From Paracnuella aquatica (lineage in GTDB: Bacteria > Bacteroidota > Bacteroidia > Chitinophagales > Chitinophagaceae), in contig NZ_QOWJ01000002.1 in the NCBI RefSeq assembly GCF_003332885.2, forward strand, positions 1 through 64,000: a stretch of 64,000 nucleotides of DNA, written 5' to 3'. Within the stretch, counting starts at the first letter, position 1. Each line of letters begins with the position of its first letter. The notes under the pieces are model-generated. The model made no database searches, was not told the origin of the DNA, and saw only the letters and a program-made list of their open reading frames with translations. Below, piece by piece: positions 56,735 to 64,000 of the stretch. The position numbers and the translations under genes were made by a program.

Positions 56735-57865
56735 TTAAAATGTGTGTTGCTGCGGCACCGCGGTGTTGGTGGTCTGGCCACTTGGAGTGGCCTGACCACC
56801 AACAGCAGCAACCGGTTTTTTGCGCAGCACATAAGCCGCCATTGCCAGCGACATCAGCAGGAAAAACGAAACAACCTGGTGCAGTTGCGCCATCCATTCA
56901 AAAGCGTTCCATTTACCCGCACTGATGCCGATGCTGGTGAGCACTGTAAGCACGCCCAACGTGGTTTGCAGCAATGCAAAAATTAGTGGCAGCCAGCGCA
57001 CCGTTGCAAACAGTGGCGTGGCCCGTTGCTTCCATGCCTGCACCGTCCATGCAACGATGAGGGCCACCAACAGGTAAGCCAGGCTACGGTGCACAAAATG
57101 CACCATGATGGGATCGTCGATGAAACCAATGAGGCCGTGCGGGTTGATGAAAATATAATCGGGTATGAAGCTGCCGTTGATATCGGGCCAGGTGGGTGCA
57201 GCCGAAGCGGCTTTGTGCCCGGCCATGAGTGCACCGTATACGAGTTGCACAAACAACAATGCAATAATGGCAACGGTGAAATTTTTCAGCCTGGGCGCAA
57301 CCACCAGTTGGCGCTGCGGCACCAGCAATTTTAGCGCAGCCCAAAATGTATAAAACAGCAGCACCAGCGCCAGCACAAAATGGGCTGCCAGCCGCGTAGG
57401 CTTTACATACACCGCATCGCCGGTGAGGCCCGATGCCACCATGATCCAACCCACGGCACCTTGCAAAGCGCCCAATATAAACAGCACCACCAGCGGCCGC
57501 ACCATTTCTTTGCTAAAACGGCGCTGCGCTAAAAATATGAGGAACGGAATGGCAAACACCACGCCGATGAGGCGGGCCCAAAGGCGGTGAAACCACTCCC
57601 AGAAATAAATGAATTTAAAATCGCTCAGGCCAAAGTCGAAGTTGAGCAGGCGGAACTGCGGCGTTTGGCGGTATTTGTCAAATTCGGCCAGCCACTGCGT
57701 TTCGTTGAGCGGCGGCAGTGTGCCGGTAATTACGTCCCACTCGGTAATGGACAGCCCCGAACCGGTAAGGCGGGTAATGCCGCCCAATACAATTTGCACC
57801 ATGATCATGAACACACCAACCAGGAGCCATACCGCTACCGGGCGGGAAGAACGGGACGTTTTCAT
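56735..57865 (-). CDS. Heme A synthase, CtaA/COX15 family
   Basis: A 376-residue inner-membrane protein with eight helices in two four-helix halves. It oxidises the C8 methyl of heme O to give heme A for cytochrome oxidase. Family motifs: LGGITRLTGSGLSITEWDVI (about 28-47), the long COX15-type first loop with FKFIYFWEWFHRLWARLIG (heme-ligand H), RLAAHFVLALVLLFY, MVHFVHRSLAYLLVALIVAW and WMAQLHQVVSFFLLM (histidine ligands). The hydrophilic tail after residue 355 (VAAVGGQATPSGQTTNTAVP) is encoded by a 17-bp inverted repeat. Confidence 0.93.
   Translation of the reverse strand: MKTSRSSRPVAVWLLVGVFMIMVQIVLGGITRLTGSGLSITEWDVITGTLPPLNETQWLAEFDKYRQTPQFRLLNFDFGLSDFKFIYFWEWFHRLWARLIGVVFAIPFLIFLAQRRFSKEMVRPLVVLFILGALQGAVGWIMVASGLTGDAVYVKPTRLAAHFVLALVLLFYTFWAALKLLVPQRQLVVAPRLKNFTVAIIALLFVQLVYGALMAGHKAASAAPTWPDINGSFIPDYIFINPHGLIGFIDDPIMVHFVHRSLAYLLVALIVAWTVQAWKQRATPLFATVRWLPLIFALLQTTLGVLTVLTSIGISAGKWNAFEWMAQLHQVVSFFLLMSLAMAAYVLRKKPVAAVGGQATPSGQTTNTAVPQQHTF
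56765..56803. other. Strong hairpin inside the end of the heme A synthase gene
   Basis: Arms GTTGGTGGTCTGGCCAC (56765-56781) and GTGGCCTGACCACCAAC (56787-56803), one mismatch, 5-base loop. It is within the last 23 codons of the gene, followed on the minus strand by GGTGCCGCAGCAACAC rather than a T-run, so it is not an ordinary terminator. Confidence 0.75.
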
Positions 57866-57869
57866 GCCG

Positions 57870-57877
57870 CAAAAGTA
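57870..57877 (-). promoter_or_regulatory. -7 box TACTTTTG for heme A synthase
   Basis: Exact TAnnTTTG match on the minus strand, only 4 bases before the ATG, predicting a leaderless or nearly leaderless mRNA. Confidence 0.45.
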
Positions 57878-57945
57878 CAGCCGCCGCCATGTACCCCCGC
57901 CTGATTTTGGTCTATTTTAGCGATTGTGCAACGAAGCGCGGGGAA

Positions 57946-58400
57946 AGAATGTCGAACAAGGAACAGTTGAATGACGAAGGGGAATGATGAATTATTGATT
58001 ATGAATTATTAATTATTGGGTTGCGGTGCGGTGAACTATTACAGCATAGTATTCTTGGGCGTAGTCCAAGGCCGTTGGTAGCACTACAATCATTATTTCA
58101 ATTTACCGGTTGATCGTAGATCAACCCTGTAAACGGATGTTTATTCCTAAAATAATTTAAAGCGCGGGTTTGGGCTACGCCCAAATTATTGTACCGGTTA
58201 AAACTATTGCTACCAACAGGTGTGGGCTATGCCCACATTTTACTTTATGATGGCTTTCCTTGTGCGGGAAAATGAATTTTACCTTTCGATTGACCAGCAA
58301 ACCAATTCATAACTCATGATTCATCATTCATAATTCCTCAATCATTGGCTGTTCCCCTTCGTCATTTAACATTCATCTGTTCCTTGTTCGACATTCTTTC
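57946..58400. repeat. Word-type long inverted repeat (GTCGAACAAGGAACAG)
   Basis: Left arm 57946-58018: GAATGTCGAACAAGGAACAG, TTGAATGACGAAGGGGAATG, ATGAATTATTGATTATGAAT. Right arm 58305-58400: ATTCATCATTCATAATTCCT, CTGTTCCCCTTCGTCATTTA, CTGTTCCTTGTTCGACATTC. The arms are reverse complements with small indels and enclose the four-hairpin element. Confidence 0.8.
58054..58237. repeat. Four-hairpin repeat element, copy 2
   Basis: Hairpins CTTGGGC-GTA-GTCCAAG (58054), GGTTGATC-GTA-GATCAACC (58108), TTTGGGC-TAC-GCCCAAA (58169) and TGTGGGC-TAT-GCCCACA (58221). Start-to-start spacings 54, 61 and 52 compare with 51, 57 and 52 in copy 1. The outer flanks GGCCGTTGGTAGC and GCTACCAACAGG are inverted to each other, as in copy 1. 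Confidence 0.8.
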
Positions 58401-58465
58401 CCTCTGCTTCCTCTGTTCACCTGTTCCTTGTTCGTCTGTTCGATATTCAACGTAGTATTGCACCC

Positions 58466-59242
58466 ATGCCCCCCAAAAAGCGTAAGAACAACCGCTTGGT
58501 GCCCATTTTTGCCCTGCTCATGGCGCTTGCCGCCTTGGGCTTTTTGGCGTGGGTGTTTTGGCAGTGGCGCAGCACCCGCGATATACAGTTTGTGCGCTAC
58601 CCCGAGTTTGGCATTGCCCTGCCGGCCCGCTATTCTATTCACGGCATCGATGTATCGCGGTACCAGGAACGCATCAATTGGACGGCCGTGCGGGATATGC
58701 AGGTGCAGGATGTAAAACTTTCTTTTGCCATCATCAAAGCCACCGAAGGCACCAGCCGCGTGGATCCGCAGTTTAAACGCAACTGGCGCAAAAGCAAGGA
58801 AGCCGGCATTACCCGCGGTGCCTACCATTTTTTTATTGCTACCCGCGATGGAAAAAAGCAGGCGGAGAATTTTCTGAAACAGGTAAAGTTTACCACCGGC
58901 GACCTGCCGCCCGTGCTGGATGTGGAAACCACCAACGGCGTGGTGGCTTTTGAGCTGCGCAAACAAGTGGCCGCATGGCTCGATGCCGTGGAAGGGGCCA
59001 CCGGCGTAAAGCCCATTATTTATACCAATGTAGATTTTTACAAAAATTACCTGCAGGGCTTTTTTGATGCGTACCCGCTGTGGGTAGCCCACTACCTGGA
59101 AGCGCACCAGCCCCGAATTAGCCGCAGCTGGGTAATGTGGCAGCACAGCGAAAAAGGGCGGGTAAACGGCATCCGCAGCCGGGTGGATTTTAATGTCTTC
59201 AACGGCGACTCAGTGGCGTTCCGTTCATTGCTGATACCTTAA
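58466..59242 (+). CDS. GH25 lysozyme-like muramidase, membrane-anchored
   Basis: A 258-residue protein. A basic N-terminus (MPPKKRKNNR) and one helix (PIFALLMALAALGFLAWVFW) anchor it in the inner membrane. The GH25 barrel follows: IHGIDVSRYQERINW (DVS motif, about 60), FAIIKATEGTSRVDPQFKRN, ITRGAYHFF and the catalytic DxE in LPPVLDVETTNG (about 151-154), then KPIIYTNVDFYKNYL and WVMWQHSEKGRVNGI. It should cut the N-acetylmuramic-N-acetylglucosamine bond of peptidoglycan. Monocistronic. Confidence 0.92.
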   Translation: MPPKKRKNNRLVPIFALLMALAALGFLAWVFWQWRSTRDIQFVRYPEFGIALPARYSIHGIDVSRYQERINWTAVRDMQVQDVKLSFAIIKATEGTSRVDPQFKRNWRKSKEAGITRGAYHFFIATRDGKKQAENFLKQVKFTTGDLPPVLDVETTNGVVAFELRKQVAAWLDAVEGATGVKPIIYTNVDFYKNYLQGFFDAYPLWVAHYLEAHQPRISRSWVMWQHSEKGRVNGIRSRVDFNVFNGDSVAFRSLLIP

Positions 59243-59320
59243 ATGAATATTCGATAATTGAGTAAATAGTCCCATCAAAATTTGTTGATGAGGTTTAATT
59301 TAAATATCCTTTTTAGTCCA

Positions 59321-59767
59321 GTGAAAAAGGCACTGCTATTTATTTTGCTTTTAGGATTATTATTTTCTTGTGAGGACAGGAACGCTACTACTGAATATAA
59401 ATGGGAACAAGACAGTAACACCAGAGCTATTCGTACAACAGACCAAGCTTATCTATATTCTGTTAGCAAGGCACAAGCTGAACTGGCAACATTTACAAGC
59501 ATTTTTAGCCAAAGGCACGACAGCCTTGACTTTTATATAAAAGCAAGCTTCACCGACGAAAACGGAACGGAACATATGTGGGTTGACGTTTATTCGATAC
59601 TAAAGGATACAGCATTCGGCACCCTTGGAAATGACGCGATCAAAGTGAAATATTTGCAGTTTGGAGACAGTGTGAATATTGCACTGAATAAAATTGAGGA
59701 TTTTACAATCTATAAAAATGATTCGGTTATCGCAGGCGACTTCTTGAATCAAGCACTTAGTAAATGA
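59321..59767 (+). CDS. DUF2314 lipoprotein
   Basis: A 148-residue lipoprotein if the GTG at 59321 is used (VKKALLFILLLGLLFSC, lipobox LFSC); an ATG at 59288 would add 11 residues. The C-terminal domain matches DUF2314 (YegJ-like): SKAQAELATFTSIF, DFYIKASFTDENGTEHMWVD (the EHMWV block) and VKYLQFGDSVNIALNKIEDF. Function unknown. Codon use is AT-rich (many AAA, ACA, ATA, TTA), unlike its neighbours, which suggests recent transfer. An imperfect hairpin at about 59809-59850 may end the transcript. Confidence 0.75.
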   Translation: MKKALLFILLLGLLFSCEDRNATTEYKWEQDSNTRAIRTTDQAYLYSVSKAQAELATFTSIFSQRHDSLDFYIKASFTDENGTEHMWVDVYSILKDTAFGTLGNDAIKVKYLQFGDSVNIALNKIEDFTIYKNDSVIAGDFLNQALSK

Positions 59768-59924
59768 GCGCATTGCACTAACTTGAAGTACTAAATAAAA
59801 ATCGACCAATTGAAGAGTGCTTAGACCATAGCATTATGCTCTTCAGTTATTGAGTATTCTTTGTAATAGCATACCAACTTTTACTTGCAGCTGATTGTTG
59901 TTTTAAGTGCTAAAATAATAAACC

Positions 59925-60155
59925 ATGGACCCGGAGGTAAAACGCTATTTCCTGAAAATCCTGTCCACCTTCAGCATGGGGCTGTTGTGGATGTTTTGTG
60001 TGGCTACTGCAGGTTTTTATTTTAAGCTGGCGTTGGTAGCAAATGGCTGGCTGTGGTACCATTTTGTTTTTTACGCCATTGCCTTTATTTCCTTTTTATT
60101 TTTGCTGCGCTATTTCTTCAGGCTATGGAGCCAGCCGCACGGCGCACAGCCATAA
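59925..60155 (+). CDS. Small two-helix membrane protein, hypothetical
   Basis: A 76-residue protein: EVKRYFLKILSTFSMGLLWM then FCVATAGFYFKLALVANGW, then HFVFYAIAFISFLFLLRYFF and a short polar tail (SQPHGAQP). Two transmembrane helices. The family is common in Bacteroidota and unnamed. It is followed by a strong terminator, which supports a real transcript. Confidence 0.75.
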   Translation: MDPEVKRYFLKILSTFSMGLLWMFCVATAGFYFKLALVANGWLWYHFVFYAIAFISFLFLLRYFFRLWSQPHGAQP

Positions 60156-60192
60156 GGCACCACACCATTTACTTATAAAGACCAACTTTTTA

Positions 60193-60219
60193 GAGCCCGG
60201 CGTACCGCCGGGCTTTTTT
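60193..60219 (+). terminator. Intrinsic terminator
   Basis: AGCCCGGC-GTACC-GCCGGGCT followed by TTTTTT, 40 bases past the stop of the small membrane protein gene. Confidence 0.88.
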
Positions 60220-60453
60220 ATTTCCCACTTTGCTTTGCCTTTATGTTATGGCATGGGCGGGCAAATGTTTTAACCACAACACATTAGTAATGAGGGGGGC
60301 AATGCGGCAAAACTGCGCCAGCGCGGTTTTGTCATTGCCCGAAACAATTAAAGCTACCCGGTGATATGTTTTAAATCACCGCATGTTTTGACGCAACTCA
60401 CAGTGGGGCGGATTTCAGCAGACCATCTTTGTGTCATAGAAAAACATAATACC

Positions 60454-61035
60454 ATGAAAAAGTTCTTCACCTCACCCAAATTAATACTCGCTGTTTTATT
60501 CCTTGCTCCGCTGCTCACTATGGCCCAGTCTAAGTTTACTGCAGCAGCCGGCAACATCTCGGTAAAAGGTACTTCTACCATGCACGATTGGGAAATGACT
60601 TCTAAACAAACTGCCATTGAAGCCAGCTTTGCCACCAATGCTACCGGCGGCCTGGTTGATCTTGCAACGCTTTCTTTTTCCATCCCTGCCGAAAGCCTGA
60701 AAAGCGGTAAAGGCGCCATGGATAAGAACGCTTACAAAGCGCTGAAAACTTCATCGGCTCGCAACATTTCGTTTACCTCTACCAATGCTACTGTAGCTCC
60801 TTCCGGCGCCAACACTTACACCGTTAAATGCACTGGCAAAATGACCATTGCAGGCACCAGCCGCGAAACTGACCTGGTAGCAACCCTCAAAGTGAACCCC
60901 GACAAAACCTTGTCGATCACTGGCATCAAAAAATTGAAAATGACCGATTATAAAGTGGAGCCACCCTCCTTCATGTTTGGCTCGGTAACCACCGGCGACG
61001 ACATCGCGATCAACTTCAATGTAACCTTGAAATAA
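60454..61035 (+). CDS. YceI family periplasmic protein
   Basis: A 193-residue exported protein: signal MKKFFTSPKLILAVLFLAPL, cleaved near MAQ. The YceI lipocalin-like barrel follows: KFTAAAGNISVKGTSTMHDW, LVDLATLSFSIPAESLKSGK, GAMDKNAYKALKTSSARNIS, KCTGKMTIAGTSRETDLVAT and an end IKKLKMTDYKVEPPSFMFGS. YceI proteins bind isoprenoid lipids or quinone-like molecules. A CATCTTTG box (one mismatch) precedes it at 60424. It is 55 bases upstream of the porin-like gene and probably co-transcribed. Confidence 0.9.
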   Translation: MKKFFTSPKLILAVLFLAPLLTMAQSKFTAAAGNISVKGTSTMHDWEMTSKQTAIEASFATNATGGLVDLATLSFSIPAESLKSGKGAMDKNAYKALKTSSARNISFTSTNATVAPSGANTYTVKCTGKMTIAGTSRETDLVATLKVNPDKTLSITGIKKLKMTDYKVEPPSFMFGSVTTGDDIAINFNVTLK

Positions 61036-61090
61036 TATAACACGAACCGGACACGCACCAATTAAAAACACATCTGCTAAAACATTTTTT

Positions 61091-62431
61091 ATGAAACTCA
61101 ATCAAATCTCCCGCATCGTAATGGCTGCAGCGCTGCTGGGAAGTGTAACTGCTGTTACTGCTCAAGAAGCAACAAAAGAAAGCGACCGTGAGTATTATGG
61201 ACGTCCTTCTTTCTGGAGACCAAAAGATAAAACAGGCATCAATGTATTTGAAACCACAAAAGAACACGACACCATTCCTTTCCAGGGTCTTCGCTTACGC
61301 CTCGGTGCCGGTTTTACCCAACAATATCAGAACCTAGACCACAGAACAAAAAGCAGTGTGCCTTTGTACAAAATGGGACCTGGTTTTAACCTGGCCATGG
61401 CCAACCTGATTACCGACGTACAACTGGCCGATGGCATTCGCTTGGACCTGACTACGTATCTTTCTACCCGTCACCACAATGAAGCCTGGGTAAAAGGTGG
61501 GTACATCCAGTTCGACAAACTGCCCTTCAATACACCGTTCTTTAACAAGCTGATGGAATATGCAACCATCAAGATCGGTCACATGGAAATTAACTATGGC
61601 GACCAGCACTTCCGCCGCTCGGATGCAGGCCAGGGCATTTACAATCCATTTGGTGAAAACCTGATCGCTGATGCCTTCTCTACTGAAATAGGCGGTGAAA
61701 TCTACCTGCAGAAAAAAGGAGTGTTTGGTATGGTAGGTGTAACCAATGGTACCATCAACTCTTCTATAGGCAAACAAGCACGTGACGGAAGCGGCGACTC
61801 TACTAAATATCCTGCAGTTTATTTTAAAGCAGGTATTGATAAAAACGTAGGCAAAGCCCGTGTACGTTTCACCGGTTCTGCTTACATCAATAACAAATCT
61901 CAGCGCAACGTACTGTATGCCGGTGACCGCGCAGGTTCTTGGTACTGGGGTGCACTGGAGCCCGCTGCTGCACAAGGCTTTACCACCGGCCGTTTCACTC
62001 CCAACTTTTCGAGAAACGTACAGGCTGTGATGTTGAACGGATTTGTAAAATATGGTGGCCTCGAATTCTTTGGAACTTACGAAACTGCTAAAGGTAACGC
62101 TGGTAACGCTGGCGATGCTACCAAAGGCATCATTGCTGATCTTGACAAGCGCACCATGAACCAAACCGCTGTTGAAGGTCTTTACCGCCTTGGTGCCCGC
62201 GAAAATGTTTATGTGGCTGCCCGCTACAACACTGTAAACTCAGAGTTGCCTGGCTACACTGAAAAAGTAAACATCAACCGCACTTCACTGGCTGCCGGAT
62301 GGTTCCTGACCAACAACGTGCTGCTGAAAGGCGAGTATGTAATCCAGAAATACAATGATTTCAAACCCACTGACATCCGCTACGGTGGCAAGTTCAACGG
62401 ATACGTAATTGAAGCAGTAGTAGGCTTCTAA
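61091..62431 (+). CDS. Porin-like outer-membrane beta-barrel protein
   Basis: A 446-residue exported protein: signal MKLNQISRIVMAAALLGSVT, cleavage near VTAQ. Alternating strands of a 16-18-strand barrel: GLRLRLGAGFTQQYQNLDH, DGIRLDLTTYLSTRHHN, YATIKIGHMEINYGDQHFRR, GGEIYLQKKGVFGMVGVTNG, KARVRFTGSAYIN, LEFFGTYETAKG and the final GYVIEAVVGF. It resembles the OprO/OprP-like porins often annotated as hypothetical in Bacteroidota. Codon choice is even and biased to frequently used codons, suggesting high expression. Likely operon with YceI. Confidence 0.85.
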   Translation: MKLNQISRIVMAAALLGSVTAVTAQEATKESDREYYGRPSFWRPKDKTGINVFETTKEHDTIPFQGLRLRLGAGFTQQYQNLDHRTKSSVPLYKMGPGFNLAMANLITDVQLADGIRLDLTTYLSTRHHNEAWVKGGYIQFDKLPFNTPFFNKLMEYATIKIGHMEINYGDQHFRRSDAGQGIYNPFGENLIADAFSTEIGGEIYLQKKGVFGMVGVTNGTINSSIGKQARDGSGDSTKYPAVYFKAGIDKNVGKARVRFTGSAYINNKSQRNVLYAGDRAGSWYWGALEPAAAQGFTTGRFTPNFSRNVQAVMLNGFVKYGGLEFFGTYETAKGNAGNAGDATKGIIADLDKRTMNQTAVEGLYRLGARENVYVAARYNTVNSELPGYTEKVNINRTSLAAGWFLTNNVLLKGEYVIQKYNDFKPTDIRYGGKFNGYVIEAVVGF

Positions 62432-62458
62432 CCGCCTCATGTGTTTTTCTTCTACATC

Positions 62459-62490
62459 AGGATAGCCTTCGGGCTATCCTGTTTTTTTTA
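62459..62490 (+). terminator. Intrinsic terminator with TTCG tetraloop
   Basis: AGGATAGCC-TTCG-GGCTATCCT followed by a run of T. Ends the YceI/porin operon. Confidence 0.9.
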
Positions 62491-62596
62491 AGCATGTTCC
62501 ATTTGCACCATGTTATTGCAACAATGTTATTGGATAAATAAAACGCACCGGCCAACAACAACGCATGCTATCTTATTTGCTTTATGAGGAACAACC

Positions 62597-62630
62597 CAAA
62601 GGCCGCCTGCAACAGGTGGCCTTTTCTTTT
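62597..62630 (+). terminator. Second terminator-like hairpin
   Basis: AAAGGCCGCCTG-CAA-CAGGTGGCCTTT followed by TCTTTT. It lies 107 bases after the porin terminator with no gene between, so it could be the end of a small RNA or a back-up terminator. Confidence 0.7.
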
Positions 62631-62654
62631 TACATGATATACTCGATGCAAGGA

Positions 62655-62686
62655 TTGCTGTTGGGCTGATGTATGCAGTAGCTTTG
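62655..62686 (+). promoter_or_regulatory. Promoter TTG-N21-TAGCTTTG for the DUF1275 gene
   Basis: TTG at 62655-62657 and an exact -7 box TAGCTTTG at 62679-62686, 44 bases before the ATG at 62731. Confidence 0.6.
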
Positions 62687-62730
62687 CACCTGTTGCTCCT
62701 CGCCTTCCATTACCTTTAATAAAAGCAGTT

Positions 62731-63453
62731 ATGTTTCGGCACAAAGGCAAAAGCAGAACCCTGGCGCACAACCTGAAACTGGCTTCCCTGCTTTCATTTG
62801 TGGCTGGCATTGTAAATGTAAGTGGCTTGTTTGCCGTGCAGCGGCTTACCACCAACGTTACGGGCCACTTTGCATTCTTTGCCGATGAAATGTCGCAAAA
62901 GCATTTTGGACAGGCACTCATTTACCTGCTCTATATCCTTGCTTTTTTCCTGGGCGCTTTTTGCTCCAACCTGCTGGTGGAGCTTATTTCAGGTAAAAAT
63001 GCGCGGCTGGTAAATACAGTGCCGGTTGCCATTGAAATAACCATCCTTTCCTTTGTGGCGCTGCTGCATCCGGCGCTGGTGCTGCAACATGCCGATGCCA
63101 TTGCCTGCCTGCTGCTGTTTGCCATGGGCCTGCAAAATGCACTGGTAACATCCTTGTCCAATGCAGTGGTGCGCACCACGCATCTTACCGGCCTCTTCAC
63201 CGACCTGGGCATTGAGTTGTCGCAGGTATTTTTTTATACAAAACCCGAACAGCAACAAAAACTGTGGGCATCCATCCGGCTGCGGCTGACCATCATTTGC
63301 TGCTTTTTCTTAGGCGGCATTGCGGGCGGGCTGGGCTATACAATTGCAGGCAATCATATTTTGCTGCTGGCTGTGGCCACGCTTATTGTGGCCCTTATTT
63401 ACGACAGTATAAAAGTGCGGGTAGTGCGCATCCGAAGAAAGTATTTAGGCTAA
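62731..63453 (+). CDS. DUF1275 (YoaK) family membrane protein
   Basis: A 240-residue inner-membrane protein with six or seven helices. The family start is KLASLLSFVAGIVNVSGLFA with VTGHFAFFADEM, then LLVELISGKNARLVN, LFAMGLQNALVTSLSNAVVR (the conserved MGLQNA) and TTHLTGLFTDLGIELSQVFF (the conserved TGxxTDxG). It ends in a basic tail KVRVVRIRRKYLG. Function unknown. Convergent with the ATPase gene. Confidence 0.9.
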   Translation: MFRHKGKSRTLAHNLKLASLLSFVAGIVNVSGLFAVQRLTTNVTGHFAFFADEMSQKHFGQALIYLLYILAFFLGAFCSNLLVELISGKNARLVNTVPVAIEITILSFVALLHPALVLQHADAIACLLLFAMGLQNALVTSLSNAVVRTTHLTGLFTDLGIELSQVFFYTKPEQQQKLWASIRLRLTIICCFFLGGIAGGLGYTIAGNHILLLAVATLIVALIYDSIKVRVVRIRRKYLG

Positions 63454-63473
63454 CGGCTACCTGTATGCGCAGA

Positions 63474-64000
63474 TTAGCGAGTTGTTGCAAATGATGTCTG
63501 CGGTTGCACGCCGTTCGGTTGCCGCAGCCGCTTGATCCCTTTTACCAGCTCGTACCAAATCACCGAAACAAAGCCGGTAACGATACACACCAGCAACTGG
63601 CTTTTACTCAACGGCGCAAATTCAAAAAAGTTGGTGAGCGGCTGCACCAGCAGCAACAAAGCAGTGAGCACCACAGTGCCACCAATGATCAGCAGCACCA
63701 GGTTATTGCGGTAGCGCAGCGTGGTAACAACAGAATAATAAAAAGACCGGTTGACAAGTGTAAGAAAAATATTGGCGGCAATAAGGACCGTAAATACCAT
63801 GGTGCGGGTTTGCGCTTCATCTAACCCATGCCCCACTGCGTACTGGTATGCGTATAACGTGCCTGCGGTAATGGCCAAGCCCTGCACAATGCTGGTGGCC
63901 AGTTCTTTTGCATTGAAAAAAGTATTGGTAAATGGCCGCGGTGGCTGCGTCATAGTATTGGCTTCCATCGGTTCGTTTTCAAACACAATAGAGCAGGTGG
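63474..64000 (-). CDS. Calcium/cation-translocating P-type ATPase, C-terminal part (partial)
   Basis: Only the last 175 or so codons are in the window; the frame stays open to the edge. Visible is CSIVFENEPMEANTMTQPPR, the conserved segment after helix M6 of P2-type cation pumps, followed by Cation_ATPase_C helices M7-M10 (LATSIVQGLAITAGTLYAYQ, RTMVFTVLIAANIFLTLVNR, LLIIGGTVVLTALLLLVQPL, LLVCIVTGFVSVIWYELVKG). Subtype (calcium versus other cation) is inferred from the family. The C-terminus is a short basic tail (RLRQPNGVQPQTSFATTR). Confidence 0.88.
   Translation of the reverse strand, partial: TCSIVFENEPMEANTMTQPPRPFTNTFFNAKELATSIVQGLAITAGTLYAYQYAVGHGLDEAQTRTMVFTVLIAANIFLTLVNRSFYYSVVTTLRYRNNLVLLIIGGTVVLTALLLLVQPLTNFFEFAPLSKSQLLVCIVTGFVSVIWYELVKGIKRLRQPNGVQPQTSFATTR

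Larger units (their letters stand above)
57866..58465. other. 600-base gap: inverted repeat enclosing a four-hairpin element
   Basis: Between divergent genes. Word-type arms at 57946-58018 and 58305-58400 enclose the four-hairpin element 58054-58237; the heme A synthase promoter is at 57870. Further tandem words (TTCCTTGTTCG, CTCTGTTCACC) run to 58453. No gene was seen. Confidence 0.65.

Noticed and set aside
1-64000. tRNA, rRNA and complete insertion sequences
   Set aside because: I found no tRNA cloverleaf, no rRNA stretch and no transposase frame anywhere in the window.

Overview
The window looks like a chromosomal segment of a Bacteroidota bacterium, most likely of the Chitinophagaceae type. 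The evidence is: promoters with the Bacteroidota -7 box TAnnTTTG, lack of clear Shine-Dalgarno sequences, an ECF sigma/FecR/TonB-receptor module, STN and carboxypeptidase-regulatory-like domains, a DUF5916 outer-membrane protein, an S46 dipeptidyl-peptidase, and Asp-box propeller proteins. By eye the base composition is around half GC. No rRNA, tRNA, CRISPR array or complete insertion sequence was found. The last gene (P-type ATPase) runs off the right edge.

Layout. 0.2-8 kb: a DUF1624 membrane protein, a tandem nucleic-acid-binding-like protein, a lipoprotein beta-propeller, a large secreted Asp-box protein and a GIY-YIG nuclease enclosed by inverted repeats. 8.4-16.1 kb: ECF sigma factor, FecR anti-sigma, an STN protein with a 16-residue repeat, a TonB-dependent receptor and a DUF2807 lipoprotein; the same promoter-like motif (GGGGTAAA-N10-GTTGTnGTT) precedes the sigma gene and the receptor gene, which ties them together. 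16.4-29.8 kb: two NarX/DegS-type histidine kinases without response regulators, with three copies of a small-RNA-like unit beside them; between them lie DUF5916, NTF2-like, TIM-barrel, acyltransferase, MFS, PQQ sugar dehydrogenase, DinB and outer-membrane genes. A 615-bp AT-rich segment bounded by 33-bp direct repeats sits at the 3' end of the acyltransferase gene. 29.8-38.3 kb: siderophore receptor with PepSY partner, gamma-carbonic-anhydrase-like protein, Obg, YbjQ-like protein and a DPP7-type peptidase. 39-48.2 kb: surface glycan region with a galactofuranose pair (UDP-galactopyranose mutase plus glycosyltransferase), four further GT2 enzymes, a GT1 enzyme, and MeaB in between. 48.3-64 kb: M48 lipoprotein, TypA/BipA, lipid kinase, a membrane-anchored patatin, heme A synthase, GH25 lysozyme, YceI, a porin-like protein, DUF1275 and the ATPase.

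The most unusual content is intergenic: (1) three near-identical approximately 62-nt units with a terminator hairpin, all next to the two orphan histidine kinases; (2) the direct-repeat-bounded segment that carries its own promoter, a 36-residue peptide gene and terminators on both strands; (3) four pairs of inverted 30-bp repeats, one pair enclosing the GIY-YIG gene; (4) a four-hairpin element present twice with compensatory stem changes; (5) long inverted repeats built from short near-tandem words, some of which encode the C-terminal tails of genes.
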